DNA from: Candidatus Bathyarchaeota archaeon
GTDB lineage: Archaea; Thermoproteota; Bathyarchaeia; 40CM-2-53-6
DNA: 5,866 nucleotides
Assembly (NCBI GenBank): GCA_005883085.1
Contig: VBAY01000123.1
Span: forward strand, 1-5,866
Reading direction: 5' to 3'
Shown one piece after another: positions 1 to 5,170 of this stretch (positions are counted from its first letter, which is position 1; each line of letters begins with the position of its first letter). A model generated the notes under the pieces. The model did not search any database. It was not told where the DNA came from and worked only from the letters and a program-made list of their open reading frames with translations. The translations under genes and the position numbers were made by a program.

Positions 1-726
1 ATAACAAACACGATTCAAGAAGCAAAACGACTAGGAATAGAGGTGTTCTACGGCGACACTGACTCGCTCTTCCTTGGCACCCCGGCTAGGGAGAGACTTG
101 ACGAGCTAATCCGGTGGTCCAAAAAGGAGCTCGGAATGGAACTCGAGGTCGACAAAAACTACAGATATGTCGCCCTCAGCCTCCGAAAGAAAAACTACCT
201 CGGAGTTCACCCTGACAACAAAGTTGACATCAAGGGACTCACCGGTAAGAAGAGACACATCCCCGAGTTCCTCAAGAACACGTTCAACCAACTGATTGAG
301 ATTCTGGGTCAGGTCAAAACACCAATAGATTTCGACGTGGCGAGGGTCAAGATCAAGGATCTTGTACAAGATTCGTACAGCAAGCTCCGAAACAGGAAAT
401 ACTCACTGGATGACTTGGCCTTCAACATGATGATTGGAAAATCCGTCGCCAGCTACACGAAAACGACGCCGCAGCACGTTAAGGCGGCCCAGCAATTGAG
501 CAACAAGGGCGGCGACGTCAGAGCCGGCGACCTAGTCAGCTTCGTCAAAGTCACAACCGGGAGCGGAGTCAAGCCCGTTCAACTGGCAAGCATTCACGAG
601 ATTGATGTGGAAAAATACAACGAATACATCCGGTCAACCTTCGAACAGGTCCTAGACGCAGTGGGCCTGGATTACGAAGAACTCACGGGTGCGAAGAAGT
701 TGACATCCTTCTTCTCCGGAGGTTAG
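1..726 (+). CDS. polB: Family B DNA polymerase, C-terminal part (5' end outside window)
   Basis: This is the last 241 residues of a replicative or repair family B DNA polymerase, which extends DNA from a primer using dNTPs. The frame is open from base 1, so the true start lies upstream. Visible residues 17-22 read YGDTDS, the palm motif C whose two aspartates (D19, D21) bind the catalytic metals. Around residues 53-57 is KKNYLG, the KKxY-type motif that contacts the primer-template. It is followed by IKGLTGKKRHIPEF, a form I associate with crenarchaeal and thaumarchaeal enzymes. The rest is the thumb domain. The extreme C-terminus, AKKLTSFF (231-238), resembles the PCNA-interacting box found at the end of many archaeal PolB proteins, although the usual leading Gln is Ala. 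The exonuclease and N-terminal domains cannot be seen. The gene is followed after 7 bases by cofE. Assignment to family B is firm; which paralogue (PolB1, B2, B3) is not decidable here. Confidence 0.95.
   Translation: MTNTIQEAKRLGIEVFYGDTDSLFLGTPARERLDELIRWSKKELGMELEVDKNYRYVALSLRKKNYLGVHPDNKVDIKGLTGKKRHIPEFLKNTFNQLIEILGQVKTPIDFDVARVKIKDLVQDSYSKLRNRKYSLDDLAFNMMIGKSVASYTKTTPQHVKAAQQLSNKGGDVRAGDLVSFVKVTTGSGVKPVQLASIHEIDVEKYNEYIRSTFEQVLDAVGLDYEELTGAKKLTSFFSGG
718..723 (+). promoter_or_regulatory. Shine-Dalgarno site for cofE inside the polB 3' end
   Basis: GGAGGT lies 10 bases upstream of the TTG at 734 and is a near-perfect match to the anti-SD end of 16S rRNA. The same six bases encode the final Gly-Gly of PolB and are followed directly by its TAG stop. 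It supports the non-AUG start of cofE and suggests translation of cofE from a transcript shared with polB. It is the clearest SD in the window. Confidence 0.75.
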
Positions 727-733
727 CATCGTT

Positions 734-1483
734 TTGCTCAGCATAATTCCCGTGAAAGGGATCCCAAACATTGAGTCTGGCGATAATCTTGGCGAGATCA
801 TTGTAGCCAGTCTGAAGGACCAGGGAGAGGAATTTCAAGAAGGTGATGTCGCAATTGTTTCTCAGAAAGTTGTTTCAAAAGCAGAAGGCCGAGTCGTAAA
901 CCTCTCTAAAGTAACGCCCTCTCCTTTCGCATCCTTCGTTGCAAAGGAGGCAGGCAAGGATCCGCGCCAGGTAGAAGTTATCCTACGAGAAACTCGAAAG
1001 ATCATTAGGATGAAGGCTGGACACTTAATCACCGAAACAAGGCACGGATTCATCTGCGCGAACGCTGGTGTTGACGCGTCGAACGTCGCAAAGGGGAAAG
1101 ATACCCTTACACTCCTACCCCTAAATCCCGACGCTTCCGCCGACCGCATCGGCAAGACAATCCGAAAACTCACCGGAAAAACAATACCCGTCATCATAAC
1201 CGACACCTTCGGCCGGGCATGGAGGATGGGCCAGGTCAACTTCGCAATAGGAATCTCTGGAATGAAGCCAATCCACGACTATCGAGGTACCCGGGACATG
1301 TACCGGCACACGCTCCATGTGACCGAGATTGCCGTCGCAGACGAGCTTGCCTCCGCCGGAGAACTGGTGATGAACAAAGCAGACAAGATCCCAGCCGCTC
1401 TAGTTAGAGGATACAAGATCAAACGAGGTAAAGGCACGGGTAAGGACCTTCTGAGACCGGAAGAAATGGACCTTTTCAGGTAA
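734..1483 (+). CDS. cofE: Coenzyme F420-0:L-glutamate ligase CofE
   Basis: CofE is a cytoplasmic, GTP-dependent ligase that adds L-glutamate residues to F420-0, giving F420-1 and F420-2, late in coenzyme F420 biosynthesis. The 249 residues match the usual length of stand-alone archaeal CofE; bacterial FbiB carries an extra C-terminal domain that is absent here. Visible motifs in order are: an N-terminal IIPVKGIPNIESGDNL; SQKVVSKAEGRVV (43-55); TRHGFICANAGVD (102-114), whose Asp is a metal-ligand position in the family; DTFGRAWRMG (157-166), also with a metal-site Asp; GISGMKPIHDYRG (173-185); VTEIAVADELASAGELV (196-212); and the typical end RPEEMDLFR. The start is TTG at 734, chosen because the family N-terminus begins there and GGAGGT lies 10 bases upstream. 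No other F420 genes (cofC, cofD, cofG/H) are in the window. The catalytic motifs are intact, so an active enzyme is expected. Confidence 0.95.
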   Translation: MLSIIPVKGIPNIESGDNLGEIIVASLKDQGEEFQEGDVAIVSQKVVSKAEGRVVNLSKVTPSPFASFVAKEAGKDPRQVEVILRETRKIIRMKAGHLITETRHGFICANAGVDASNVAKGKDTLTLLPLNPDASADRIGKTIRKLTGKTIPVIITDTFGRAWRMGQVNFAIGISGMKPIHDYRGTRDMYRHTLHVTEIAVADELASAGELVMNKADKIPAALVRGYKIKRGKGTGKDLLRPEEMDLFR

Positions 1484-1492
1484 GAAAGACGA

Positions 1493-1511
1493 TTGGTCTA
1501 GCGCTAGCCAA
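1493..1511 (+). other. Inverted repeat / possible hairpin in the cofE-hypothetical gap
   Basis: The sequence TTGGtCTAGCGCTAGCCAA contains a perfect 10-base palindrome (CTAGCGCTAG, 1498-1507). It is extended by TTGG/CCAA with one bulged T on the left arm. As RNA it could fold into a 7-bp stem with a GCGC loop and a bulged U. It starts 10 bases after the cofE stop and ends 6 bases before the ATG at 1518, where an SD would normally lie; no SD is visible there. There is no T-run after it, so it is not an obvious terminator. It could be an operator, an RNA processing or translation-control hairpin, or chance. Confidence 0.4.
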
Positions 1512-1517
1512 GTCTTA

Positions 1518-2267
1518 ATGGCACTGAGAACTCGTCGGCAGAGCGAACGCGAATTGACAATGGAGCCAATCAAGCCCCCAATGCCCGTACACGTTCGAGA
1601 CCTTCAGAATTTCGCCCGGTTGGCACTGGGCCTAACCGAAGGATCCCAAATGATTTGGAGCTTCAGGCACAAATCCAGCAACACTCTAGCATTCTTCACC
1701 GCGTACATGTACTGGGATGGAGATATTCCGATATTAGCTTACACTGAAGTGGACTTTGACAGGACCAAACCCTTCCTCGCATACAAGAGCGATTCTCCTA
1801 AAGGAGAGGAATGGCAATTTTGCGACGAGGCCGATGACACTCGGTTCAAGTACGCTTTAGTTATCGACGTGAAAAGTTTGCCAGACGCCTTCGCAAAGAG
1901 TATCGAAGGCGACTTTCCAGATGCTCGCGACCCTGTTTTGACTGAGCTCCAAGACACAAAGTCGCTGGCCAGGGTTCTACTCACACTTTCAATGCGAGAC
2001 GGTAACGTCTTTCCTCTGTGGCACTTCCGGAGAGGAGAACAACACATACTGGGCAACTGCATACCTTTCGAACACTATTATGACTCCGATGCCCTTCCAG
2101 TCTTCTTCTACACATCGTCTATGATCCCGCCACCAGGGCCGTTTCTCAAATATCTGGCAGCAAAACCGCATGGCGAAAAACTGGAGTTCACGAATGCCGC
2201 CACAGATGCAAAGTACTTCTACACAAAGGTCATTGACGTTATCGACTTTCCGCTCTTTCCGAAATAA
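1518..2267 (+). CDS. Uncharacterised protein built of two related ~100-residue repeats
   Basis: I do not recognise this 249-residue protein. It has no signal peptide, membrane segment or nucleotide-binding motif that I can see. It is soluble-looking and rich in aromatic residues. Its two halves are homologous: residues 28-125 align with 146-247. Shared positions include DLQNFAR/DTKSLAR, WSFR/WHFR (W47, W168), DGD/DSD (67-69, 189-191), YT (75, 198), PFLAY/PFLKY (85, 208), GE (96, 219), KY (111, 232) and VIDV (115, 238), with a near-constant offset of 118-123. This implies duplication of an alpha-beta domain with one N-terminal helix followed by a mainly beta section. Two starts are possible: ATG at 1518, or ATG at 1560 (M15). 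Neither has a clear SD, and both precede the first repeat. It lies between cofE and the inositol-phosphate synthase on the same strand with short gaps, but the neighbours do not point to a function. Gene reality is supported by length, protein-like composition and the internal repeat. Confidence 0.85.
   Translation: MALRTRRQSERELTMEPIKPPMPVHVRDLQNFARLALGLTEGSQMIWSFRHKSSNTLAFFTAYMYWDGDIPILAYTEVDFDRTKPFLAYKSDSPKGEEWQFCDEADDTRFKYALVIDVKSLPDAFAKSIEGDFPDARDPVLTELQDTKSLARVLLTLSMRDGNVFPLWHFRRGEQHILGNCIPFEHYYDSDALPVFFYTSSMIPPPGPFLKYLAAKPHGEKLEFTNAATDAKYFYTKVIDVIDFPLFPK
1599..1892 (+). repeat. First copy of the internal protein repeat
   Basis: Codons 28-125 of the uncharacterised protein. The unit begins with an amphipathic helix (DLQNFARLALGL) and a WSFR strand. 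It continues through WDGD, a YT strand, PFLAY and GE, and ends at VIDVKSLPDAF. The match to the second copy is at protein level; I see no matching long DNA identity, so the duplication is old. Confidence 0.7.
1953..2258 (+). repeat. Second copy of the internal protein repeat
   Basis: Codons 146-247 of the uncharacterised protein. It runs from DTKSLARVLLTL through WHFR, YDSD, YT, PFLKY and GE to VIDVIDFPLF. It contains a proline-rich loop (IPPPGP, about 203-208) where copy one has DFDRTKP, so the loops differ while the core strands are kept. Confidence 0.7.
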
Positions 2268-2325
2268 GCCCGGGCCAAAGACTTTTCAGCAGTAAGCATT
2301 CTCTCCAGCAACGCGGGTAATCATC

Positions 2326-3390
2326 TTGCTAAGAGAAATTAGGGTCGCCATCGCAGGAGTTGGAAACTGCGCCTCAAGCCTGGTCCAAGGAACAGAATTC
2401 TACCGCTCTGCCCAGAAGAAAGTTGGACTAATGAACGAGAAGGTGGGACCCTTCAAAGTATCAGACATCAAGTTCGTCGCTGCCTTTGACATCGATGAGA
2501 GAAAGGTCGGGAAGGATTTGTCCGAAGCAATCTACGCAGAACCGAACAACACGAGAAAAATCGTTCAAGTGCGCCCCATGGGGGTCAAGGTCCAGATGAC
2601 CCAGCCTTTGGACGGAATATCGCCTGTCGCAGGCGACAAAATACAACCAAGTAGCGCGAAACCCGCCAACATTGCCAAGGTTCTCGGCGACACTAAGACG
2701 GATGTGTTGGTCAATCTCACTCCAACAGGCGCATCAAAGGCCAGCGAGATGTACGCCCACGCAGCACTGATAACAGGCAGTTCGTTCATCAATGCTACCC
2801 CGGCAAAAATAGCTTCGAACAAGATATGGCAAGCCAAGTACAGGAAGAAAGGGGCGCTTGTTGTAGGCGATGACGTTATGGACCAGATTGGCTCAACCAT
2901 CCTCCACAAGAACCTCCTATCCTTGCTAGTCGAGAGGGGCACCCAGATTGGAGAAACATACCAACTCGACATTGGGGGAGGAACGGAGTCACAACTAGCC
3001 CTTGACAAGAAGAGGTACGAGATCAAGCGGGGGATAAAGACCGCGGCTGTCGCCGCCGCTGTACCATACAAGTTCCCGATAGTCGCCGGGTCGTCTGATT
3101 TCGTGGATTTCATGGAGAACCGCCGGACTAGCTACTTTTGGATCAAAGGAGAATACTTCGCAGGGACAGACTTCACCCTCGACATGCGCATTTCCCTTGA
3201 AGATGGACCTGCATGCGCAGGCATCCTAACAGACGTAATACGAATGATGAAGCTCGCAGCGGAAAAAGAACAGAGCGGAGCACTGAACGCAGTCTCATCC
3301 TACGGATTCAAGGCGCCGCCAAAACGAGTGCCTCTAGAAAACCTTAACCATGAACTAGGCTGGATGCCAAAGGGTCCAAGGCCCAATTGA
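2326..3390 (+). CDS. Myo-inositol-1-phosphate synthase family protein (actinobacterial/TACK-type)
   Basis: Members convert D-glucose 6-phosphate to 1L-myo-inositol 1-phosphate with catalytic NAD+; in archaea the product feeds inositol phospholipids or solutes. The 354 residues match the short form seen in actinobacteria, not the ~500-residue eukaryotic form. The N-terminus has a Rossmann fold: IAGVGNCASSLVQG (9-22) and FVAAFDIDERKVGKDLSEAI (50-69). Further motifs are NNTRKI (74-79), LDGI (95-98), LVNLTPTG (128-135), GDDVMDQIG (181-189), IKRGIK (233-238) and YGFKAPP (326-332). K234, K238 and K329 match three lysines important in the yeast enzyme. Three motifs deviate: the usual GDDxKSQ is GDDVMDQ, GGNxD is GGGTE, and the lysine of DDRK/GDSK is R267. 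Activity or specificity may therefore differ. The start is TTG at 2326; an in-frame stop at 2293 and the family N-terminus leave little choice, and no strong SD is seen. The stop overlaps the pyrF start. Family membership is certain; exact reaction is less so. Confidence 0.88.
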   Translation: MLREIRVAIAGVGNCASSLVQGTEFYRSAQKKVGLMNEKVGPFKVSDIKFVAAFDIDERKVGKDLSEAIYAEPNNTRKIVQVRPMGVKVQMTQPLDGISPVAGDKIQPSSAKPANIAKVLGDTKTDVLVNLTPTGASKASEMYAHAALITGSSFINATPAKIASNKIWQAKYRKKGALVVGDDVMDQIGSTILHKNLLSLLVERGTQIGETYQLDIGGGTESQLALDKKRYEIKRGIKTAAVAAAVPYKFPIVAGSSDFVDFMENRRTSYFWIKGEYFAGTDFTLDMRISLEDGPACAGILTDVIRMMKLAAEKEQSGALNAVSSYGFKAPPKRVPLENLNHELGWMPKGPRPN

Positions 3391-4166
3391 GGCAGAACCG
3401 CAAGAACCCGTTCAAAGAACGAATCCTTCAATCTTCACGATCCAACAAGAGCCGAATAGTTCTCGCCATCGATGCTCACAATGCAAGACCTGTAGAGGTG
3501 TTTGACGGAGCCATCGATCTGGTAGAACAAACTCGCCGGTCAATATGCGCAGTGAAGTTTGGACGCCAGACAATTCTGAGCGTCGGTCCGGAGAAGACTG
3601 CTCGCTTGCTCAAGACGATACATGGTTACAGACTCACCACTATAATGGATGACAAGCTCAATGACATCGACGAGACAAACGATGCAATCACACGAACCTA
3701 TCTCGACCATGGATTCGACGCCATAACGGTCAACCCATTTGCGGGATGGAAAGGAGGGCTAGAAGCCACCTTCGAGCTCGCCCACGAACGGGGCATGGGA
3801 CTCCTTGCGCTCGTCTACATGAGCCATCCAGGAGCCTCTGAGGGATACGGACAGAAAGTGTTGATGGGCAGATCCAAGGAGACTAGACCGGAGTTCGAAA
3901 TATTCGCTGAAAAAGCTGTCGAGTGGAAGGCCGATGGCGCAGTTGTAGGGGCGACCAGGCCCAACATAGTTCGAAGGGTCAAAGAAATTCTGGGCACCTG
4001 TGTGCCAATCTTCTCACCGGGAGTGGGAACCCAAGGCGGAGAAATAGCCCGCTCCCTTAAGGCGGGAACAGACTACTTCATAATCGGAAGATCAATCACA
4101 AAAGCACAGAGCCCCGGAAAGGCAGCTGCAGAATTCGCAAAAGCGTCTGTCGTTTCAGACGACTAA
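3387..4166 (+). CDS. pyrF: Orotidine 5'-phosphate decarboxylase
   Basis: PyrF decarboxylates OMP to UMP, the last step of de novo pyrimidine synthesis, as a cytoplasmic TIM-barrel dimer. Visible active-site elements are AIDAHN (28-32, Asp29 to the ribose), K57 in AVKFG, and the catalytic D88-x-K90-x-x-D93 array in DDKLND. After these come VNPFAGWKGG (115-124), MSHPGA (145-150, S146 at the pyrimidine), VVGATRP (186-192), SPGVGTQGG (210-218, Q216) and IIGRSI (232-237, R235 at the phosphate). All key residues are present. At 259 residues it is longer than many archaeal PyrF proteins (about 210-230), with a basic N-terminal extension of about 22 residues before the first barrel strand. The TTG at 3387 is the only start codon (ATG, GTG or TTG) between the overlap and the barrel. 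It shares the sequence TTGA with the TGA stop of the upstream gene, which points to translational coupling. It ends tail to tail with the ribbon-helix-helix gene on the minus strand. Confidence 0.93.
   Translation: MRQNRKNPFKERILQSSRSNKSRIVLAIDAHNARPVEVFDGAIDLVEQTRRSICAVKFGRQTILSVGPEKTARLLKTIHGYRLTTIMDDKLNDIDETNDAITRTYLDHGFDAITVNPFAGWKGGLEATFELAHERGMGLLALVYMSHPGASEGYGQKVLMGRSKETRPEFEIFAEKAVEWKADGAVVGATRPNIVRRVKEILGTCVPIFSPGVGTQGGEIARSLKAGTDYFIIGRSITKAQSPGKAAAEFAKASVVSDD
4144..4161. terminator. Possible hairpin at the pyrF / RHH convergent junction
   Basis: CGTCTG (4144-4149) and CAGACG (4156-4161) form a 6-bp inverted repeat around a 6-base loop TCGTTT, directly before the overlapping stop codons of the two convergent genes. 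It lies within the pyrF coding sequence and 3' of the minus-strand gene's stop. No T-run follows on either strand, so a role in termination or mRNA end formation is only a possibility. Confidence 0.3.
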
Positions 4167-4330
4167 GCTTGGCCCGGTTGCCATAACTCACGTCGCAGGA
4201 GATCGCGAACCGCAGCCCTAATGGCATCGCTTCTGCTGTGATAGATTCCAGCCTTGACCAACTGGTCAACATCGTCAATGAGCTTCTCAGGAAGCTTAAC
4301 AGTTACGAGCCTCAAAGCAACGCAAGGCAT
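4163..4330 (-). CDS. Small ribbon-helix-helix (CopG/Arc-type) DNA-binding protein
   Basis: This 55-residue open frame encodes a complete ribbon-helix-helix domain, a dimeric fold that puts a two-stranded beta ribbon into the DNA major groove. Residues 7-13 (RLVTVKL) form the DNA-contacting strand and are followed by PEKLIDDVDQLVKAG (helix A and turn). YHSRSDAIRAAVRDLL (30-45) is the signature turn, with S34 capping helix B. The tail RRELWQPGQA is short, so there is no ligand-binding domain as in NikR. The start taken is ATG at 4330. A TTG at 4315 (residue 6) would give the common family N-terminus MRLVTVKLP and cannot be excluded; neither has an SD. The TAG stop overlaps the pyrF TAA. It diverges from rps25e across 84 bases, so it could repress itself and that gene; this is inference. 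Its target is unknown. An antitoxin role is possible by fold, but no toxin gene is adjacent. Confidence 0.85.
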   Translation of the reverse strand: MPCVALRLVTVKLPEKLIDDVDQLVKAGIYHSRSDAIRAAVRDLLRRELWQPGQA

Positions 4331-4338
4331 CGCTGAGA

Positions 4339-4346
4339 CATAAAGC
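4339..4346 (-). promoter_or_regulatory. Possible TATA element for the RHH gene
   Basis: Read on the minus strand the sequence is CTTTATGT, part of an AT-rich stretch (CTTATTCGCTTTATG, 4340-4354) and the only TATA-like segment close upstream of the gene. A start of transcription about 25 bases downstream would fall near 4317, just before the alternative TTG at 4315 and inside the frame opened by ATG 4330. If CTTATT (4349-4354) is used instead, transcription would begin near 4325. The match is weak. Confidence 0.25.
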
Positions 4347-4377
4347 GAATAAGGGTTTCCCCACCTTTCCGGTAACC

Positions 4378-4385
4378 TATTTATC
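4378..4385 (+). promoter_or_regulatory. Probable TATA box for rps25e
   Basis: TATTTATC, preceded by GTAACC, lies about 33 bases upstream of the rps25e ATG. Archaeal transcription usually starts about 25 bases after the box centre, which predicts a start near 4407 and a leader of only about 8 bases. No strong SD is seen before the ATG, consistent with a leaderless or short-leader transcript. Confidence 0.5.
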
Positions 4386-4414
4386 CAGCAGACCTAGGAA
4401 AGAGTTGAAGAATC

Positions 4415-4744
4415 ATGGGCGGCGCCAAGAAGAAAAGCATGGCACAAATGGAAAGGACCCAAGATCAGACGGACAAGAAAGAAGAACCTGGATCGAAGAA
4501 GGGAAAGGCAAAGACAGTTGTGGAGAAGAGACCAAGAGGATTACAGAGCCCCGACATCTCTGACCCAAAGTTCCTCGCTGAGGTCCAGAAGATGGGAGCG
4601 ATCACACCATTCTCAATAGCTTCGCAGTTCAACCTCAGACTTAGCGTGGCCAAGGATCTTCTGGAAGATCTCGAGAAGAAACGGCTCGTAAGGCTGGTCG
4701 GTGGGAACGCGAGGATCAGAATCTACCAGCCAGCCGCCGCCTAA
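4415..4744 (+). CDS. rps25e: Small ribosomal subunit protein eS25
   Basis: eS25 is a component of the 30S subunit head, present in TACK archaea and eukaryotes and absent from bacteria. The 109 residues begin MGGAKKKSMAQME, the standard archaeal start. They continue with a charged, lysine-rich disordered tail (about 1-40) that would bind rRNA. The winged helix-turn-helix domain follows from ITPFSIASQFNLRLSVAKDL (residues 62-81) through LEKKRLVRLVGGNARIRIY. Length is normal. The ATG at 4415 is chosen by the family N-terminus; the ATG at 4439 would remove the conserved GGAKKK. The gene has its own likely promoter in the gap shared with the RHH gene. It ends tail to tail with the cyclophilin-like gene, the two stops overlapping in CTAA. 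It is a stand-alone transcript, not part of a ribosomal operon here. Confidence 0.95.
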   Translation: MGGAKKKSMAQMERTQDQTDKKEEPGSKKGKAKTVVEKRPRGLQSPDISDPKFLAEVQKMGAITPFSIASQFNLRLSVAKDLLEDLEKKRLVRLVGGNARIRIYQPAAA

Positions 4745-5127
4745 GCCTTCCTTATCGTTATTACGGTACCTTCCTTCACCTGCTTGAATAGGTCAAGCCC
4801 GTGGGTTATTCGGCCTAAGAGATTAACTGGACTATAGGGTCTAGTTGGACCATAGAAGACGCAAACTGCGTCCCCTTGTGGCCAATAACCTAATGACCCC
4901 ACTTCCATGTTGCTGCGGGGCTTCTCGCCTGGAGCCTTTACTGTGACTTGGAAATAGATCTCTTCCCCGTATCTCACTGCCCTTCCGTTAACAGGAAGAT
5001 TACGCAGAAGAGCATCAGATGTTCGAGGGGCGGCAAACCTGAAAAATTCTCCTTGTGCCTCCCCTAATCCTTCGATCAAAAAGGAGACTTTGGGTCGGGA
5101 AACCTCTGATGCGGGTCCTTGTGACAA
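4741..5127 (-). CDS. Cyclophilin-like fold protein (TM1367/DUF369-type)
   Basis: This 128-residue protein matches the small cyclophilin-like family (Pfam Cyclophil_like, typified by Thermotoga TM1367). The family has a cyclophilin beta-barrel, but prolyl isomerase activity is not established. Family marks are KVSFLIEGLGEAQGEFFRFA (13-32), APRTSDALLRNLPVNGRA (33-50), YGEEIYFQV (53-61), GSLGYWPQGDAVCVFYGPT (77-95) and LLGRI (103-107), with a closing VKEGTVITI strand. Function is unknown; a ligand-binding or chaperone-like role is guesswork. The start taken is TTG at 5127, with GGAG (minus strand, 5137-5140) nine bases upstream. A second TTG at residue 17 would cut into the first strand and is unlikely. 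About 11 residues precede the conserved domain, slightly more than I expect. It shares a divergent promoter region with the COG2403-type gene. Confidence 0.85.
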   Translation of the reverse strand: MSQGPASEVSRPKVSFLIEGLGEAQGEFFRFAAPRTSDALLRNLPVNGRAVRYGEEIYFQVTVKAPGEKPRSNMEVGSLGYWPQGDAVCVFYGPTRPYSPVNLLGRITHGLDLFKQVKEGTVITIRKA

Positions 5128-5153
5128 GACTCTCAGCTCCGTGGTGAACCAAG

Positions 5154-5162
5154 TTATATAGC
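5154..5162. promoter_or_regulatory. Shared divergent TATA element
   Basis: TTATATAGC on the plus strand reads GCTATATAA on the minus strand, a good archaeal TATA box in both directions, and it is the only one in this 69-base gap. On the plus strand it predicts transcription from about 5183, a leader of about 14 bases before the ATG at 5197. On the minus strand it predicts a start near 5131, a few bases before the TTG at 5127, giving an almost leaderless mRNA that would lack the GGAG at 5137-5140. Use by one or both genes is not decidable here. Confidence 0.55.
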
Positions 5163-5170
5163 TCGCTCAG

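Noticed and set aside
862..1239. A 125-codon minus-strand open frame inside cofE.
   Set aside because: It is antisense to conserved cofE motifs and shows no protein family signal.
2268..2275. GCCCGGGC palindrome right after the stop of the uncharacterised gene, with CTTTTC a few bases on, considered as a terminator.
   Set aside because: The palindrome is only 8 bases with no loop, and the T-run is short and separated. The 58-base gap to the next gene shows no other signal, so read-through is as likely.
2621..2638. Overlapping inverted repeats (CGCCTG-tcg-CAGGCG and TGTCGC-AG-GCGACA).
   Set aside because: They lie within the coding sequence of the synthase in a segment whose protein sequence fits the family. 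The most likely explanation is chance in GC-rich codons.
2565..3113. A 182-codon minus-strand open frame inside the inositol-phosphate synthase gene.
   Set aside because: It lies wholly opposite a conserved gene. Its serine- and proline-rich composition is typical of an antisense shadow, and it has no recognisable motif.
4096..4278. A 60-codon minus-strand open frame overlapping the end of pyrF.
   Set aside because: It is out of frame with the ribbon-helix-helix gene, overlaps the conserved end of pyrF, and its translation has no family features. The RHH frame explains the region better.
4331..4414. The gap between the RHH gene and rps25e was examined for a small RNA gene such as a C/D box sRNA.
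   Set aside because: No paired C (RTGATGA) and D (CTGA) boxes with the expected spacing were found on either strand. The gap is accounted for by promoters.
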